Notes under the pieces: model-generated
Database searches by the model: none
What the model was told of the DNA's origin: nothing
The model's input: only the letters and a program-made list of their open reading frames with translations
Source of the DNA: Mytilus trossulus
Taxonomy: Eukaryota; Mollusca; Bivalvia; Mytilida; Mytilidae
DNA: 64,000 nucleotides
NCBI RefSeq assembly: GCF_036588685.1
Contig: NC_086375.1
Span: 11,463,916 to 11,527,915, forward strand
Reading direction: 5' to 3'
Translations under genes and position numbers: made by a program
Shown here: positions 25,801 to 35,000 of the stretch, piece by piece
Layout: each line of letters begins with the position of its first letter
Numbering within the stretch: the stretch's first letter is position 1

Positions 25801-27593
25801 CCATGTTGGATGAATCTGGAAATTTTATTGCATTATCTACAGTGAACGAAGAAAAGGATCTGGGAGAAACTTTCGAGTCTAATTTGAAATTTGAAAAACA
25901 TATAAGTGATATTTATAACAAAGCGCAGAGAGTGTTGTCTCTTATTCATCATTCTTTTGATTACATGGATCAAGATATGTTTCTTACTATTTATAAATCA
26001 ATAGTGCGTCCGCTGCTTGAATATGCGACATGCGTCTCGACACCGTATTTCAAAAAAGACATCTGTAAACTGGAATCTGTACAAAGGAGGGCCACAAAAC
26101 TGGTAAAAAGTATTTGTCATCTTAATTATGAAGACAGGCTACCTTCATTGGGTTTGCCAACTTTGGAATATCGTAGGGATAGGAATGACATGATACAAGT
26201 CTACAAAGTGTTGCATGGTATAGATGACATCAACTGGATGAACCTATTTACTTTAGCACCATCTAATAATACTAGAGGTCACTCATTAAAACTGTTTAAA
26301 AAACAGTGTAAGACCACACATAGACTAAATACTTTTTCAATTAGAGTAGTGGATCAGTGGAATAACCTGTCAGATTTAACAGTGACGGCTAAGACTCTAC
26401 ATAATTTTAAGTCCGCACTAAATGGCGAAAACTGGAACCCTTATAAATTCATACGTTTGTGTTAATTAGGTGTTCAGCTGCGCACACCCGAATAAGTGTT
26501 TTATACTATAAGTTTAATATATATTTATATATATTAATTATGAGAAGAGAAATGCATATAGGACAATCCAAGATGAGGGGTCAGTAGAAGCCTTTGGCTT
26601 ATTTAACGACCCGAAGATAAAGGTATAAAGGTATGTTGTGATGTCACTGCAGATCTGAGAAAAGACTAGTCCAAATAATTATGACGTTTGTCAAGGATTT
26701 TTTTTTCTGGGACGCCCCAGAAAAAAAATAAAATAGCCTTGCCAGACGTCATAATTATTTGGACTAAGAAAAGACTGAAATTTTATCAAAAGTGAAAACA
26801 GAAAAGAGGGGCGAGTTGGTCTGGGCGAGTTGTCTTACATCCTCTTCCACATGAAACACTGGTTTCTAACAATATTAATAACACAATTGATTTAAACATT
26901 CTAGTTAAAAATTCCAATACCAATGTCTCTATTAGAGGGTTAGGTTCTGTAGTCTGCATTTTAAACGGTTTTATAAGTAAACACGTGCAACTTCCTGTTT
27001 ACATTTTTTCGAGCTTTTCTGTCCTCTTCTTTACACATCTGTACTAAGACAAAGGTGTTCTGAACAGCAAAATCGTTGAAACGTTTTATCCTAAGCAAAA
27101 ATTAGATCAAAAGCAAAGTAAATATTGACATTGAAGAAAAAAATTTAATCTCCATTCAGCTTTGGCCAACTCATCAATAAACACCATAGCGTTCGTCTAT
27201 TATAATATTTAGGTATGCACTGCTTTCAAACTTAGTACTCGTCTACTCAATCTTTTCAGAGACAGCTCATAAACATTTGTTAAATTATACAATACATAAA
27301 TACCTTCTTTTCAAATGTATGGTCTTTTAACTCCCAACATATGTTACAAAAAAAAATATAATATATCCGATTCTGTATAACACTTGACAAACATACGTTG
27401 ACATCAGGCTTATGCTATTTTTAAAAGAAATTTTATGGCAACACCTGTCATTCACTGTAAAGGCTGGGAAAAAATGATTGATTACAGCATCAGCTGCATC
27501 GTTGGATGCTTTCCAGACGTTTTGGCCATGAACAGTGATGAACCAGTTCAGCCGTTTGTCGTTATGTTCATTCACTAGTTCTGTCCTGGTCAT
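13814..27593 (-). CDS. TAF1A: TATA-box-binding protein-associated factor, RNA polymerase I subunit A
   Basis: TAF1A is a subunit of SL1/TIF-IB, which recruits RNA polymerase I to rDNA promoters in the nucleolus. Minus-strand exons, all with consistent phases: 27445-27593, 23568-23659, 22275-22429, 21444-21505, 20450-20555, 18396-18534, 17153-17274, 16063-16215, 15396-15459, 14793-14910, 13814-13968 (438 codons; a final exon may lie at 12871-12914). Segments line up in order with the human protein as I recall it: FLLHHGKIDDAKQ; KSYLGLVWYVEWKFLKMKI; GVWDIFVTKHVEILEHYDK; NAHKYFYYFCVRNG; EALNFLFYLLDY; EIWKIRQSWWPQYHF. An in-frame TAA 12 nt before the ATG supports the start. Intron 2 appears to use a GC donor (23567-23566). 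The N-terminal two exons are less certain than the rest. Introns are full of MITEs, and intron 1 contains a dead LINE on the other strand. Confidence 0.87.
14310..14521. mobile_element. MITE, 'ctac(a/t)gtggattcatt' family, copy 3 (TAF1A intron)
   Basis: 'tactgtgaattcatttattt' at the left is inverted as 'ataatgaatccacagta' at the right. It shares 'gggtaccaattttcgtgga' and 'ttgaggaaaac' with copy 1. Confidence 0.75.
15746..15933. mobile_element. Fold-back MITE in a TAF1A intron
   Basis: Near-complete inverted repeat. 'gtgtaggtaaaggtaattct' at the left is mirrored by 'agaattacctttacctacac' at the right, and the inner arms 'gtatactaccctccttt' and 'aaaggagggtagtatac' leave a loop of about 20 bp. 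Confidence 0.85.
16300..16725 (+). repeat. Dispersed repeat-like segment, no gene
   Basis: Two overlapping open frames of 83 and 106 codons exist, but the DNA ('tttcatggctgtcagttttt', 'ggtgaaggaagctggaatgccc') has the look of a bivalve dispersed repeat and shows no protein domain. It lies antisense in a TAF1A intron. Confidence 0.4.
17370..17965 (+). repeat. Two adjoining dispersed repeats in a TAF1A intron
   Basis: The first part (17370-17545) has 'aaatcaggttcaatccacca', a B-box-like phrase, followed by 'ggaatatgacagttgttatc'. The second (17590-17965) contains 'caaatcaggagcctctggtc', 'acattgaagacctgttgg' and 'gggttgttgtctctttgat'. The second family also occurs at 13460-13715, 42970-43115 and 61855-62130. 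Confidence 0.7.
18675..19245. repeat. Putative non-autonomous element in a TAF1A intron
   Basis: The left end 'ggttcagtaagacccctttt' is loosely inverted at the right end, 'atcagcccttaccgaatt'. An internal inverted pair 'aatgaaagtggcc' (about 18912) and 'ggccactttcatt' (about 19007) is exact. The boundaries are approximate. Confidence 0.4.
19670..20000 (+). repeat. Near-complete dispersed repeat, 'gagagttgtctcattggcac' family
   Basis: Starts near 'ttaaaacgtttaatcccgct' and ends in 'cacaccacatcttcctatat'. Partial or diverged copies occur at 9235-9375, 31440-31565, 43285-43360 (minus) and 62330-62700. No coding content. Confidence 0.75.
21122..21322. mobile_element. MITE, 'gggtctcattggg' family, copy 1 (TAF1A intron)
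   Basis: Inverted ends 'aaaggggttctcattgggg' and 'ccccattgagacccactt'. The interior shares 'cagacttcatttc'-like text and 'ttttcacgacacaataatttt' (in part) with copy 2 at 55356-55592. Confidence 0.75.
21746..21852. mobile_element. Short fold-back MITE (TAF1A intron)
   Basis: An exact inverted repeat: 'gaatgcttctttttgtaact' at the left against 'agttacaaaaagaagcattc' at the right, with a loop of about 50 bp. Confidence 0.85.
22480..22760. mobile_element. MITE with 'ttaaggtggtacctaacact' ends (TAF1A intron)
   Basis: The left terminus 'ttaaggtggtacctaacact' is inverted at the right as 'agtgttaggtacctccttaa' with one mismatch. The element is about 281 bp and lies just upstream of TAF1A exon 3. 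Confidence 0.85.
23844..23979. mobile_element. Fold-back MITE (TAF1A intron 1)
   Basis: Two nested inverted pairs: outer 'agcctgataagac' against 'gtcttatcaggct', and inner 'cagttgtggaaagtttggac' against 'gtccaaactttccacaactg'. The loop is short. Confidence 0.85.
24558..26635 (+). mobile_element. 5'-truncated, frameshifted non-LTR retrotransposon (CR1/L2/jockey type)
   Basis: The reverse transcriptase domain is spread over all three frames. The first piece carries SAGPDGLHP and NYRPVSLTS (about 24970-25170). A second frame carries YGFRPGRS (about 25255). A third carries KAFDTVPH, GVPQGSVLGP (25531-25560) and the catalytic FADD (25624-25635). The C-terminal domain (LEYRRDRNDMIQVYKVLHG) returns in another frame from about 25730 to a stop at 26465. 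At least three frameshifts mean it is dead. No endonuclease domain is present. The 3' end shows a short 'aaggtat' repeat (26617-26635), typical of the CR1/L2 type. It sits antisense inside TAF1A intron 1. Confidence 0.85.
26668..26765. mobile_element. Short fold-back MITE (TAF1A intron 1)
   Basis: 'agtccaaataattatgacgt' at the left is exactly inverted as 'acgtcataattatttggact' at the right, with an inner pair around 'tttttttctgg' and 'ccagaaaaaaa'. A diverged relative of one arm appears near 14130-14180. Confidence 0.85.
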
Positions 27594-27800
27594 TTGGGTC
27601 CATTAATACCATTATACATTTTTCTTTATGTCTGTGCTTATAAATGTTAGAATAAAAAATTTATACATGGAGGTCGGTAATTAATACTTCTTGGAATATA
27701 TGATAGTTTTATTGATAATTATAACTACATGAATGATGCAGTGTACGGACAATGTCCACTGAAAACCCTATTTGTGAATTTTATTCTGTATGCTTGCAGA

Positions 27801-27916
27801 TAGCTGCGGAACCGTAGCTCTTAGGTCCTTATGTTATTTTAAGACTTTTTGGGGACTATGGTCCGCAAATAGTAAAAAAATAACATAAGGACCTAAGAGC
27901 TACAGTTCCGCAGCTA
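27801..27916. mobile_element. Short fold-back MITE upstream of TAF1A
   Basis: 'tagctcttaggtccttatgt' at the left is mirrored by 'acataaggacctaagagcta' at the right; the outer arms 'tagctgcggaac' and 'gttccgcagcta' also pair. It lies about 200 bp upstream of the TAF1A start codon. Confidence 0.85.
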
Positions 27917-28337
27917 GCTTGCAGAAAACTGTCATGACTGAATTTGTTTCATCAATCCTAAAAAAAAAAAAGTGTTAACCCATAATAAAAAATTATTGTA
28001 TGGTCCAAACATTTTTTATTACATGGCCAAAATAGTATATCGCCCAAACTAGCTCTTTGGCCACAAGTCCTTGTTTCTGGTAAGATAGTTTTAATAACAA
28101 ATTTTTAAAAACAGTCTACATGGTCTATAGAAACTTTTGAATTTTCATCACCATACCTATATAATCACATAATCCTGCCAAGATTTCTATTTTCTTTGAA
28201 AGTATTTAACCCTTTGACTTAAGGAACATTGATTTCTTTTGCCAGCAATTGTTTATATGCCTATAAATTAAAGTTCACTACATGTACATGTACATGAAAA
28301 CTGATTTACAAATTACAGTATAATATATTGCATTGTA

Positions 28338-28800
28338 GGTGTAATACCACCATTGATTTTTCCCTATTAGTCTTTGTTAAATTGACACTTTTAAAAAAAT
28401 TGTACAGTATTTACCTTTATTTCAACCAAAGAAATACTTTGCATGTGTAAAGTTTAATCCTTTCCAGTGATACAGTGAAAATTTCACACTACATTTCATT
28501 GCATATAAGAAAATAATCATCACCGGAAGTAAACAACCCAATTTTTACACTTGTATTTACTGGTTACTTGCTTTGGTAACTATGTAACCTTAACGTTCCA
28601 GAATATTTTATAAGACGATCAAATAAAAAAAGAATGATGCATTCAGACATCCAACATACATATTTACGACTCAGAAAAATTTAAGTGCATTGAAATGCAG
28701 GGTTAATTTTCTACAACTGTCAAATTCAAGGGAATATTTTTTTAGGCCTACTTTCGTATGCAACCGGATGTGGCGTTCCATGATTTGGTGGTATTACACC
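28338..28800. mobile_element. 463-bp terminal-inverted-repeat element, copy 1
   Basis: Begins 'ggtgtaataccacca' and ends with its inverse 'tggtggtattacacc'. It is flanked by TA on both sides, compatible with a TA target duplication. No transposase is encoded. By eye it is identical over its full length to copy 2 at 30088-30550. Confidence 0.9.
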
Positions 28801-29558
28801 TAAAGAACACCTAAATATCAAATAAACTTAATGTAATTTTTTTCCCTCCAATTGCAAGTTTTGTCTCAGTCAGAGCTATAGTTTCAGAGAAAATCACTAT
28901 AATGTAAGGCCATATCCTACGGCAATTTCAGTCTAATTTCTTCGAAAAATCCTCATTTCAGTGTATCATTATAAAATGCAGTGTTGACTACTATCTGATC
29001 ATAAACTCATGATCTATGCATTCAAACAATTAAATAGAATACAAAAGACAACTTTAAGATGATAAACAATTTTATTCCACCTTTTAGAGTTCATTTGAAG
29101 GTCTGTTTTGGTCTGTTTTGGTCCATTTTTCCTCCTTCCTTCCTTTTTCATGAAAACTTGATATCTTTTGTCTAAAAAATAAAACAAATGTGATTATTTA
29201 CCCACAAAAATTAAATAAATATAATGTTAAATCAATAATTAAAGTGTTTTAGCTGAAAGAACTGTCTCTATAAATGTTAACAGTCTACACGGAAGTTTCT
29301 ATAAGCCCTTATGTGTAACTCGAGTTTTTGGTCTGTTCGCCTAGTGTGACCAATAACGGTTCCCTTTCAGTCAATCATTTATTGTTACTGGTATCAAGGT
29401 CTTTTTATTTACTCATAACAGTATATTTCTAATAGATTTATACAAAGAGTCAACTTTCTTGTATTTTACATTAAAAAATGGGGAAAAGAGTAATACAAAA
29501 ATACCTCAAAATGTTTTAAAAAGGGTTATGTCCCTTGGAATGCTGGTACAAAAAATAA

Positions 29559-29843
29559 TTGGTAAGAATTATAAAGTTTAAGTATGTGAGACTGGTATCT
29601 GATGTGTATAAATCCAGGGCAAATAAGTGTTTAGATGATTTATTGTCTGTGCAAAATGTAGACGACACAATGGCAAATTGTAAACTTTTGCAGCCAAAAA
29701 AACCAACAAAAAACATGATGATAGTTGATACTTACTTTAATGCTGAAGTGTCATCTGCAGACCAATTCACATATAAGATTTTTCAACAGAATGCTCTTCA
29801 GAACATGGTTAACACTGAAATAAAAAATTCACATGTTGTATAA
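29559..29843 (+). CDS. Open reading frame of unknown nature
   Basis: A 94-codon open frame with mixed amino-acid composition (for example KSRANKCLDDLLSVQNVDDT and MIVDTYFNAEVSSADQF), which looks more protein-like than neighbouring chance frames. It begins at a TTG; the first in-frame ATG is internal (about 29670), so an upstream exon would be needed for the whole frame. I recognise no domain and no clear splice acceptor. It lies between the head-to-head genes TAF1A and MCFD2 and between the two identical MITEs, so a captured or decayed gene fragment is as likely as a real exon. Confidence 0.2.
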   Translation: MVRIIKFKYVRLVSDVYKSRANKCLDDLLSVQNVDDTMANCKLLQPKKPTKNMMIVDTYFNAEVSSADQFTYKIFQQNALQNMVNTEIKNSHVV

Positions 29844-30087
29844 ACAAAACTGTAAGGGTAATTTAAAATTTAACACAGTAAACTAAATACAGCTTTGTCT
29901 GTCCACCCATTTGACTTAGAAAACACCCGTAAACCCCCATTTCAAGGCAATTTTACCTCAAACGTGCTTTCTGTGTCTAAATCCATGCCGAATTGTCCAT
30001 GTTTACAATGTATGAACTGGTTTATTTATAACTTTTAAAAATGAAAGTACAAAAAGGTCACGAGTGCACATATGGTTTCCCTAAATA

Positions 30088-30550
30088 GGTGTAATACCAC
30101 CATTGATTTTTCCCTATTAGTCTTTGTTAAATTGACACTTTTAAAAAAATTGTACAGTATTTACCTTTATTTCAACCAAAGAAATACTTTGCATGTGTAA
30201 AGTTTAATCCTTTCCAGTGATACAGTGAAAATTTCACACTACATTTCATTGCATATAAGAAAATAATCATCACCGGAAGTAAACAACCCAATTTTTACAC
30301 TTGTATTTACTGGTTACTTGCTTTGGTAACTATGTAACCTTAACGTTCCAGAATATTTTATAAGACGATCAAATAAAAAAAGAATGATGCATTCAGACAT
30401 CCAACATACATATTTACGACTCAGAAAAATTTAAGTGCATTGAAATGCAGGGTTAATTTTCTACAACTGTCAAATTCAAGGGAATATTTTTTTAGGCCTA
30501 CTTTCGTATGCAACCGGATGTGGCGTTCCATGATTTGGTGGTATTACACC
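30088..30550. mobile_element. 463-bp terminal-inverted-repeat element, copy 2
   Basis: Same length and, by line-by-line comparison, same sequence as copy 1, offset by exactly 1750 bp. Flanked by TA at the left and TG at the right. Confidence 0.9.
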
Positions 30551-30720
30551 TGTATGTATAATGATAATAGAATTCCTGAAATTCAAACAAATAATAGTAT
30601 AACATGATGGCATCATACATGTATGAAAAATACATATATATATATATAACTTAGAAGTACATTTTGTATTTTGAAGAGGTTATCTGAAATTCTTTACACA
30701 TCTTTAAAGAAATAGGAAAT

Positions 30721-30893
30721 AATTGATGCAAGCTATACTTTATTGTAGTTTTAACATGGGTAGGTAATAACACTAGGTATTATATTAGTGATTATTTTGG
30801 CCCGATTGATAGTCATGATACTGAGGGCTAAAATAACACGAATTTATTGCCTGCCCATGTTTTAACTAAAATTAAGTGTAGCTTGCATCAATT
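30721..30893. mobile_element. Fold-back MITE with 'aattgatgcaagcta' ends
   Basis: 'aattgatgcaagctatactt' at the left is inverted at the right as 'aagtgtagcttgcatcaatt' with one mismatch; the inner arms 'gttttaacatggg' and 'cccatgttttaac' also pair. Confidence 0.85.
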
Positions 30894-31439
30894 ATTTCGA
30901 TTCTGATTAAGACAATTAAAGTAATTTCTATGTCCGTTAAGTACATACAAGTGTAAAAGTGTTTGTGTAGGCTCTTCCATGAACCTCCCATTTTGTTTGT
31001 AAAGAAGCAAAAGGCTGGCACTGTGATTTTAAAGAGGGGTGAGTTTGAACAGCCAGTATGAACGGTTGTTCTATCTAGGTCAAATATCTCAATTTTGAAT
31101 GCAACACTTACCAGTCATAATAAATGAATTAGTAACATCATGTGCCCCATTTAAAAGTTTTAAAGTGCTTTAAAGTTAAGGAAATATGTTAAGTCTAACT
31201 ATACAAATCCTTGGTGCATGATAATTTGAAAAAATTCATTATTATTAGGTCAATATATGCAGGTGCAAACAAATTTTATTGGATTTAGAGCATGGGTTTG
31301 TTCACGAAGTGAAAGAAGCATGTCATTATTTTCATATTAGAATTGTGTTTTCTCCATAGATCTTCACTGATATATAACCTGTAATGTCTTAGAAATATTG
31401 ACAATGCATATTTCACCACATCTTGGGATCTTAGTCATG

Positions 31440-31565
31440 TTAGTGGCCAAGTGCGGCAAGTGTTTGAAGGCCCTACATTGACCGATAATGGTTTACTTTT
31501 ATAAATTGTTATTTGGATGGAGAGTTGTCTCATTGGCACTCACACCACATCTTCCTATATCTATC
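31440..31565 (+). repeat. Dispersed repeat fragment, 'gagagttgtctcattggcac' family
   Basis: Almost identical to 19890-19995: 'aaggccctacattgaccg', 'atttggatggagagttgtct', 'cactcacaccacatcttcc'. Confidence 0.75.
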
Positions 31566-32021
31566 ATCATGGTCATGTCTATTAGTAGTTCATCTATAGT
31601 GATCAGTAGTTTTATCAAAACTGAATACAATTATATTTCAAAGTGCTCAAAAATCATAGTTTTTGACCACCAAAATTATGCAAAGGACTGACACAATTTG
31701 GAAAGAAATAATAGTGAGAACCAGCAGATTAAGTTCAATGACCTTTAGGGGAAAACACATTTTGAGAAATCTGGTTTTGTTACAAGCATGAATTTTATAG
31801 TGATATACTTCAAACCTTTTTTTTTATAAACATGATTAAATTATAAACATAGGATTTATTTTACATTAAAGATATTTTTATTTAAAATAACGTAGGTTAC
31901 TATTATGTGTACTTTAAAAAAAAGAATTGTTATACATTGTGTTTTCTTTGATTGTGCTATATACCTGTATACCATGTAGTCCTTGAAACATACAATTTTG
32001 TTTACATTACAGATTTTAAAG

Positions 32022-35000
32022 ATGATTCTCCAATCATTGTCCATTCTCTTTTTGTGTGTTACCATAACAAAACAACATCAGAATCAAGCTTTCCCACCTG
32101 GAGTCCCTCCACAGCAACAACACATGCATCAACCACCTGGAAATCAACAGCAAAATCAAGGTCAAAATCAACAGTATCAAGGCCAACAACAACAAAATCA
32201 ACAGTATCAACAAGGTCAAGGCCAGCAACAACAAAATTTACAGTATCAACAGGGTCAAGGTCAGCAGCAACAACAGTATCAACAACCACCTCAAGGACAA
32301 CAAAATACACAGCAATTCCAACAGCAGCCACCACCAAATCAAAATCAAGGTCAAGGAGGTCATCAGCAGGGTCACTCTGGAGGTCATCATACCTTCAATC
32401 AGAGGGAAAATGTACATGATCGAGAGTAAGTTTGTTTATAAGCTGTACCATGACATTTTTGAACAGATAAAGTAAATTTTAATTAAAAGTTCAGTAGATT
32501 ATGATAAATTACAATTATTTTTAGAAAATATCTAGCTGACGGGAAAAAAAATACATACATATTTAAAAAAATGATTATAATAAATTATGCATTGAAAATC
32601 AGTTTAAGTTCAACAACTGAACAACAGACTCCTGTATATATATCTTGACAAAATTATGACCTATTCATATACTTTTAGCTCACCTGGCCCAAAGGGCCAA
32701 GTGAGCTTTTCCCATCACTTGGCGTCCGGTCGTCGTCGTTAGCTTTTACAAAAATCTTCTCCTCTGAAACCACTGGGCCAAATTAAACCAAACTTGGCCA
32801 CAATGATTATTGGGGTATCTAGTTTAAAAAATGTGTGGCGTGACCTGGTCAACCAACCAAAATAGCCGCCACGGCTAAAAATAGAACATAGGGGTAAAAT
32901 GTAGTTTTTGGCTTATAACTCAAAAACCAAAGCATTTAGAGCAAATCTGACAAAGGGTATAATTGTTTATCATGTCAAGATCTATCTGCCCTGAAATTTT
33001 CAGATGAATTGGACAACCCGTTGTTGGGTTGCTGCCCCTGAATTGGTAATTTTAAGGAAATTTTGCTGTTTTTGGTTATTATCTTGAATATTATTATAGA
33101 TAGAGATAAACTGTAAACAGCAATAATGTTCAGCAAAGTAAGATTTACAAACAAGTCAACATGACCGAAATTGTCAGTTGACCCCTTTAGGAGTTATTGC
33201 CCTTTATAGTCAATTTTTAACCATTTTTCTTAAATTTTAATTATCTTTCACAAAAATCTTCTCCTCTGAAACTACTGGACCAAATTAATCCAAACTCAGG
33301 AACAACCATCTTTGGGGTATCTTGTTTAAAAAATGTGTGGCGTGACCCGATCAACTAACCAAGATGGCCACCACGGCTAAAAATAGATCATAGGGATAAT
33401 ATGCAGTTTTTTGCTTATAACTCAAAAACCAAAGCATTTAGAGCAAATCTGACAAAGGGTATAATTGTTTATCATGTCAAGATCTATCTGCCCTGAAATT
33501 TTCAGATGAATTGGACAACCCGTTGTTGGGTTGCTGCCCCTGAATTGGTAATTTTAAGGAAATTTTGATGTTTTTGGTTATTATCTTGAATATTATTATA
33601 GATAGAGATAAACTGTAAACAGCAATAATGTTCAGCAAAGTAAGATTTACAAATAAGCCAACATGACCGAAATGGTCAATTGACCCCCTAAGGAGTTATT
33701 GTCCTTTATAGTCAATTTTTAACAATTTTCATAAATTTTTATTAACATTTCCACTGATACTACTGGGCCAAGTTCATTATAGATAGAGATAATTGTAAGC
33801 AACAAGACTGTTTAGTAAAGTAAGATTTACAAACACATCACCATCACCAAAACAAAATTTTGTCATGAATCCATCTGCTTCCTTTGTTTAATATTCACAT
33901 ATACCAAGGTGAGCGACACAGGCTCTTTAGAGCCTCTAGTTTAGATATCACATTACATGTACATGAACAACCTTTCATATCTTAATTAGATTGAAAAGGA
34001 TTACATAATCTGTGTCAATTAAAACTCTGGCAGAAAATGATGTTTGTCCTTTTGAAATATAGAATATTTCATTTTTGAAATGGTTTGGTCTGAATATTTC
34101 TGTTGAAGTTAAATATACCATGTTTATAAGACATATATATGTATTTATTAAATGAATATGAAGCAAGTTCCGATAGAAGAAATTATCTTTTTTACAGACA
34201 TATAAAAGAGCATTTAAAAGAAGTTGTCGACAAACCAGAGAAAGAAATGACCGATGATGAGTTAGAATTCCATTACTTTAAATTACACGATTATGATGGC
34301 AACAATAAACTTGATGGTGTAGAAGTAACCAAAGCTATAACTCATTTTCATGATGGTAAGTCTATCAGTAGTATATATTGTAGAATAGTTCCTGTATATA
34401 TTTTAAAGTTGATATCATTTTTACTGGTTAGAAATTTATGATACAGCACATCATTTCAGCTGTAAGGACTGAGACCTGACTGGATCATGAAACACTGAAA
34501 TTCTTTATCCATTAAAATTCCACAAAATCAAGAAGTAATTTTCTTAAAAGTTTCATACTTCAAGGAAAAATGAGATTTATTTTTTTCAGTACCAGTTATA
34601 TTTTGATAATCATTTGAATCTCATCAAAAGTTAATGTGTCTTGTTTTTATTTGTGAACATGCCACAATATTTTAAGCTTTATCCTTGTTTCAAAGTGTAT
34701 TGGATAGATTTCATATGCTAAAAATGGTATTTTTCAATTTGAGTTACTTCCCTTTATTTGTATGATATCTTAAGATATTTGGATAAATGACTGTTGTAAG
34801 CTCAGCTTGAGATATTTGATAAACTAACTGAGACATTGGTATGTTTAGCTGATGTCTTTTTTTAGCTAGGTTTTTGTCTTATCAAAAGGTCTATACCAGT
34901 TGTTTGAGTACAAATGGTCAATCCACGGCCATACAATTGTGGTATTGATAGATACACCTTATTGCTATTTGAAAATCCGCTCTGTTTGATCTGAGAATCT

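Noticed and set aside
32059-32337. Antisense open frames of 66-92 codons rich in Val and Leu.
   Set aside because: They are the reverse reading of the Gln-rich coding exon of MCFD2.
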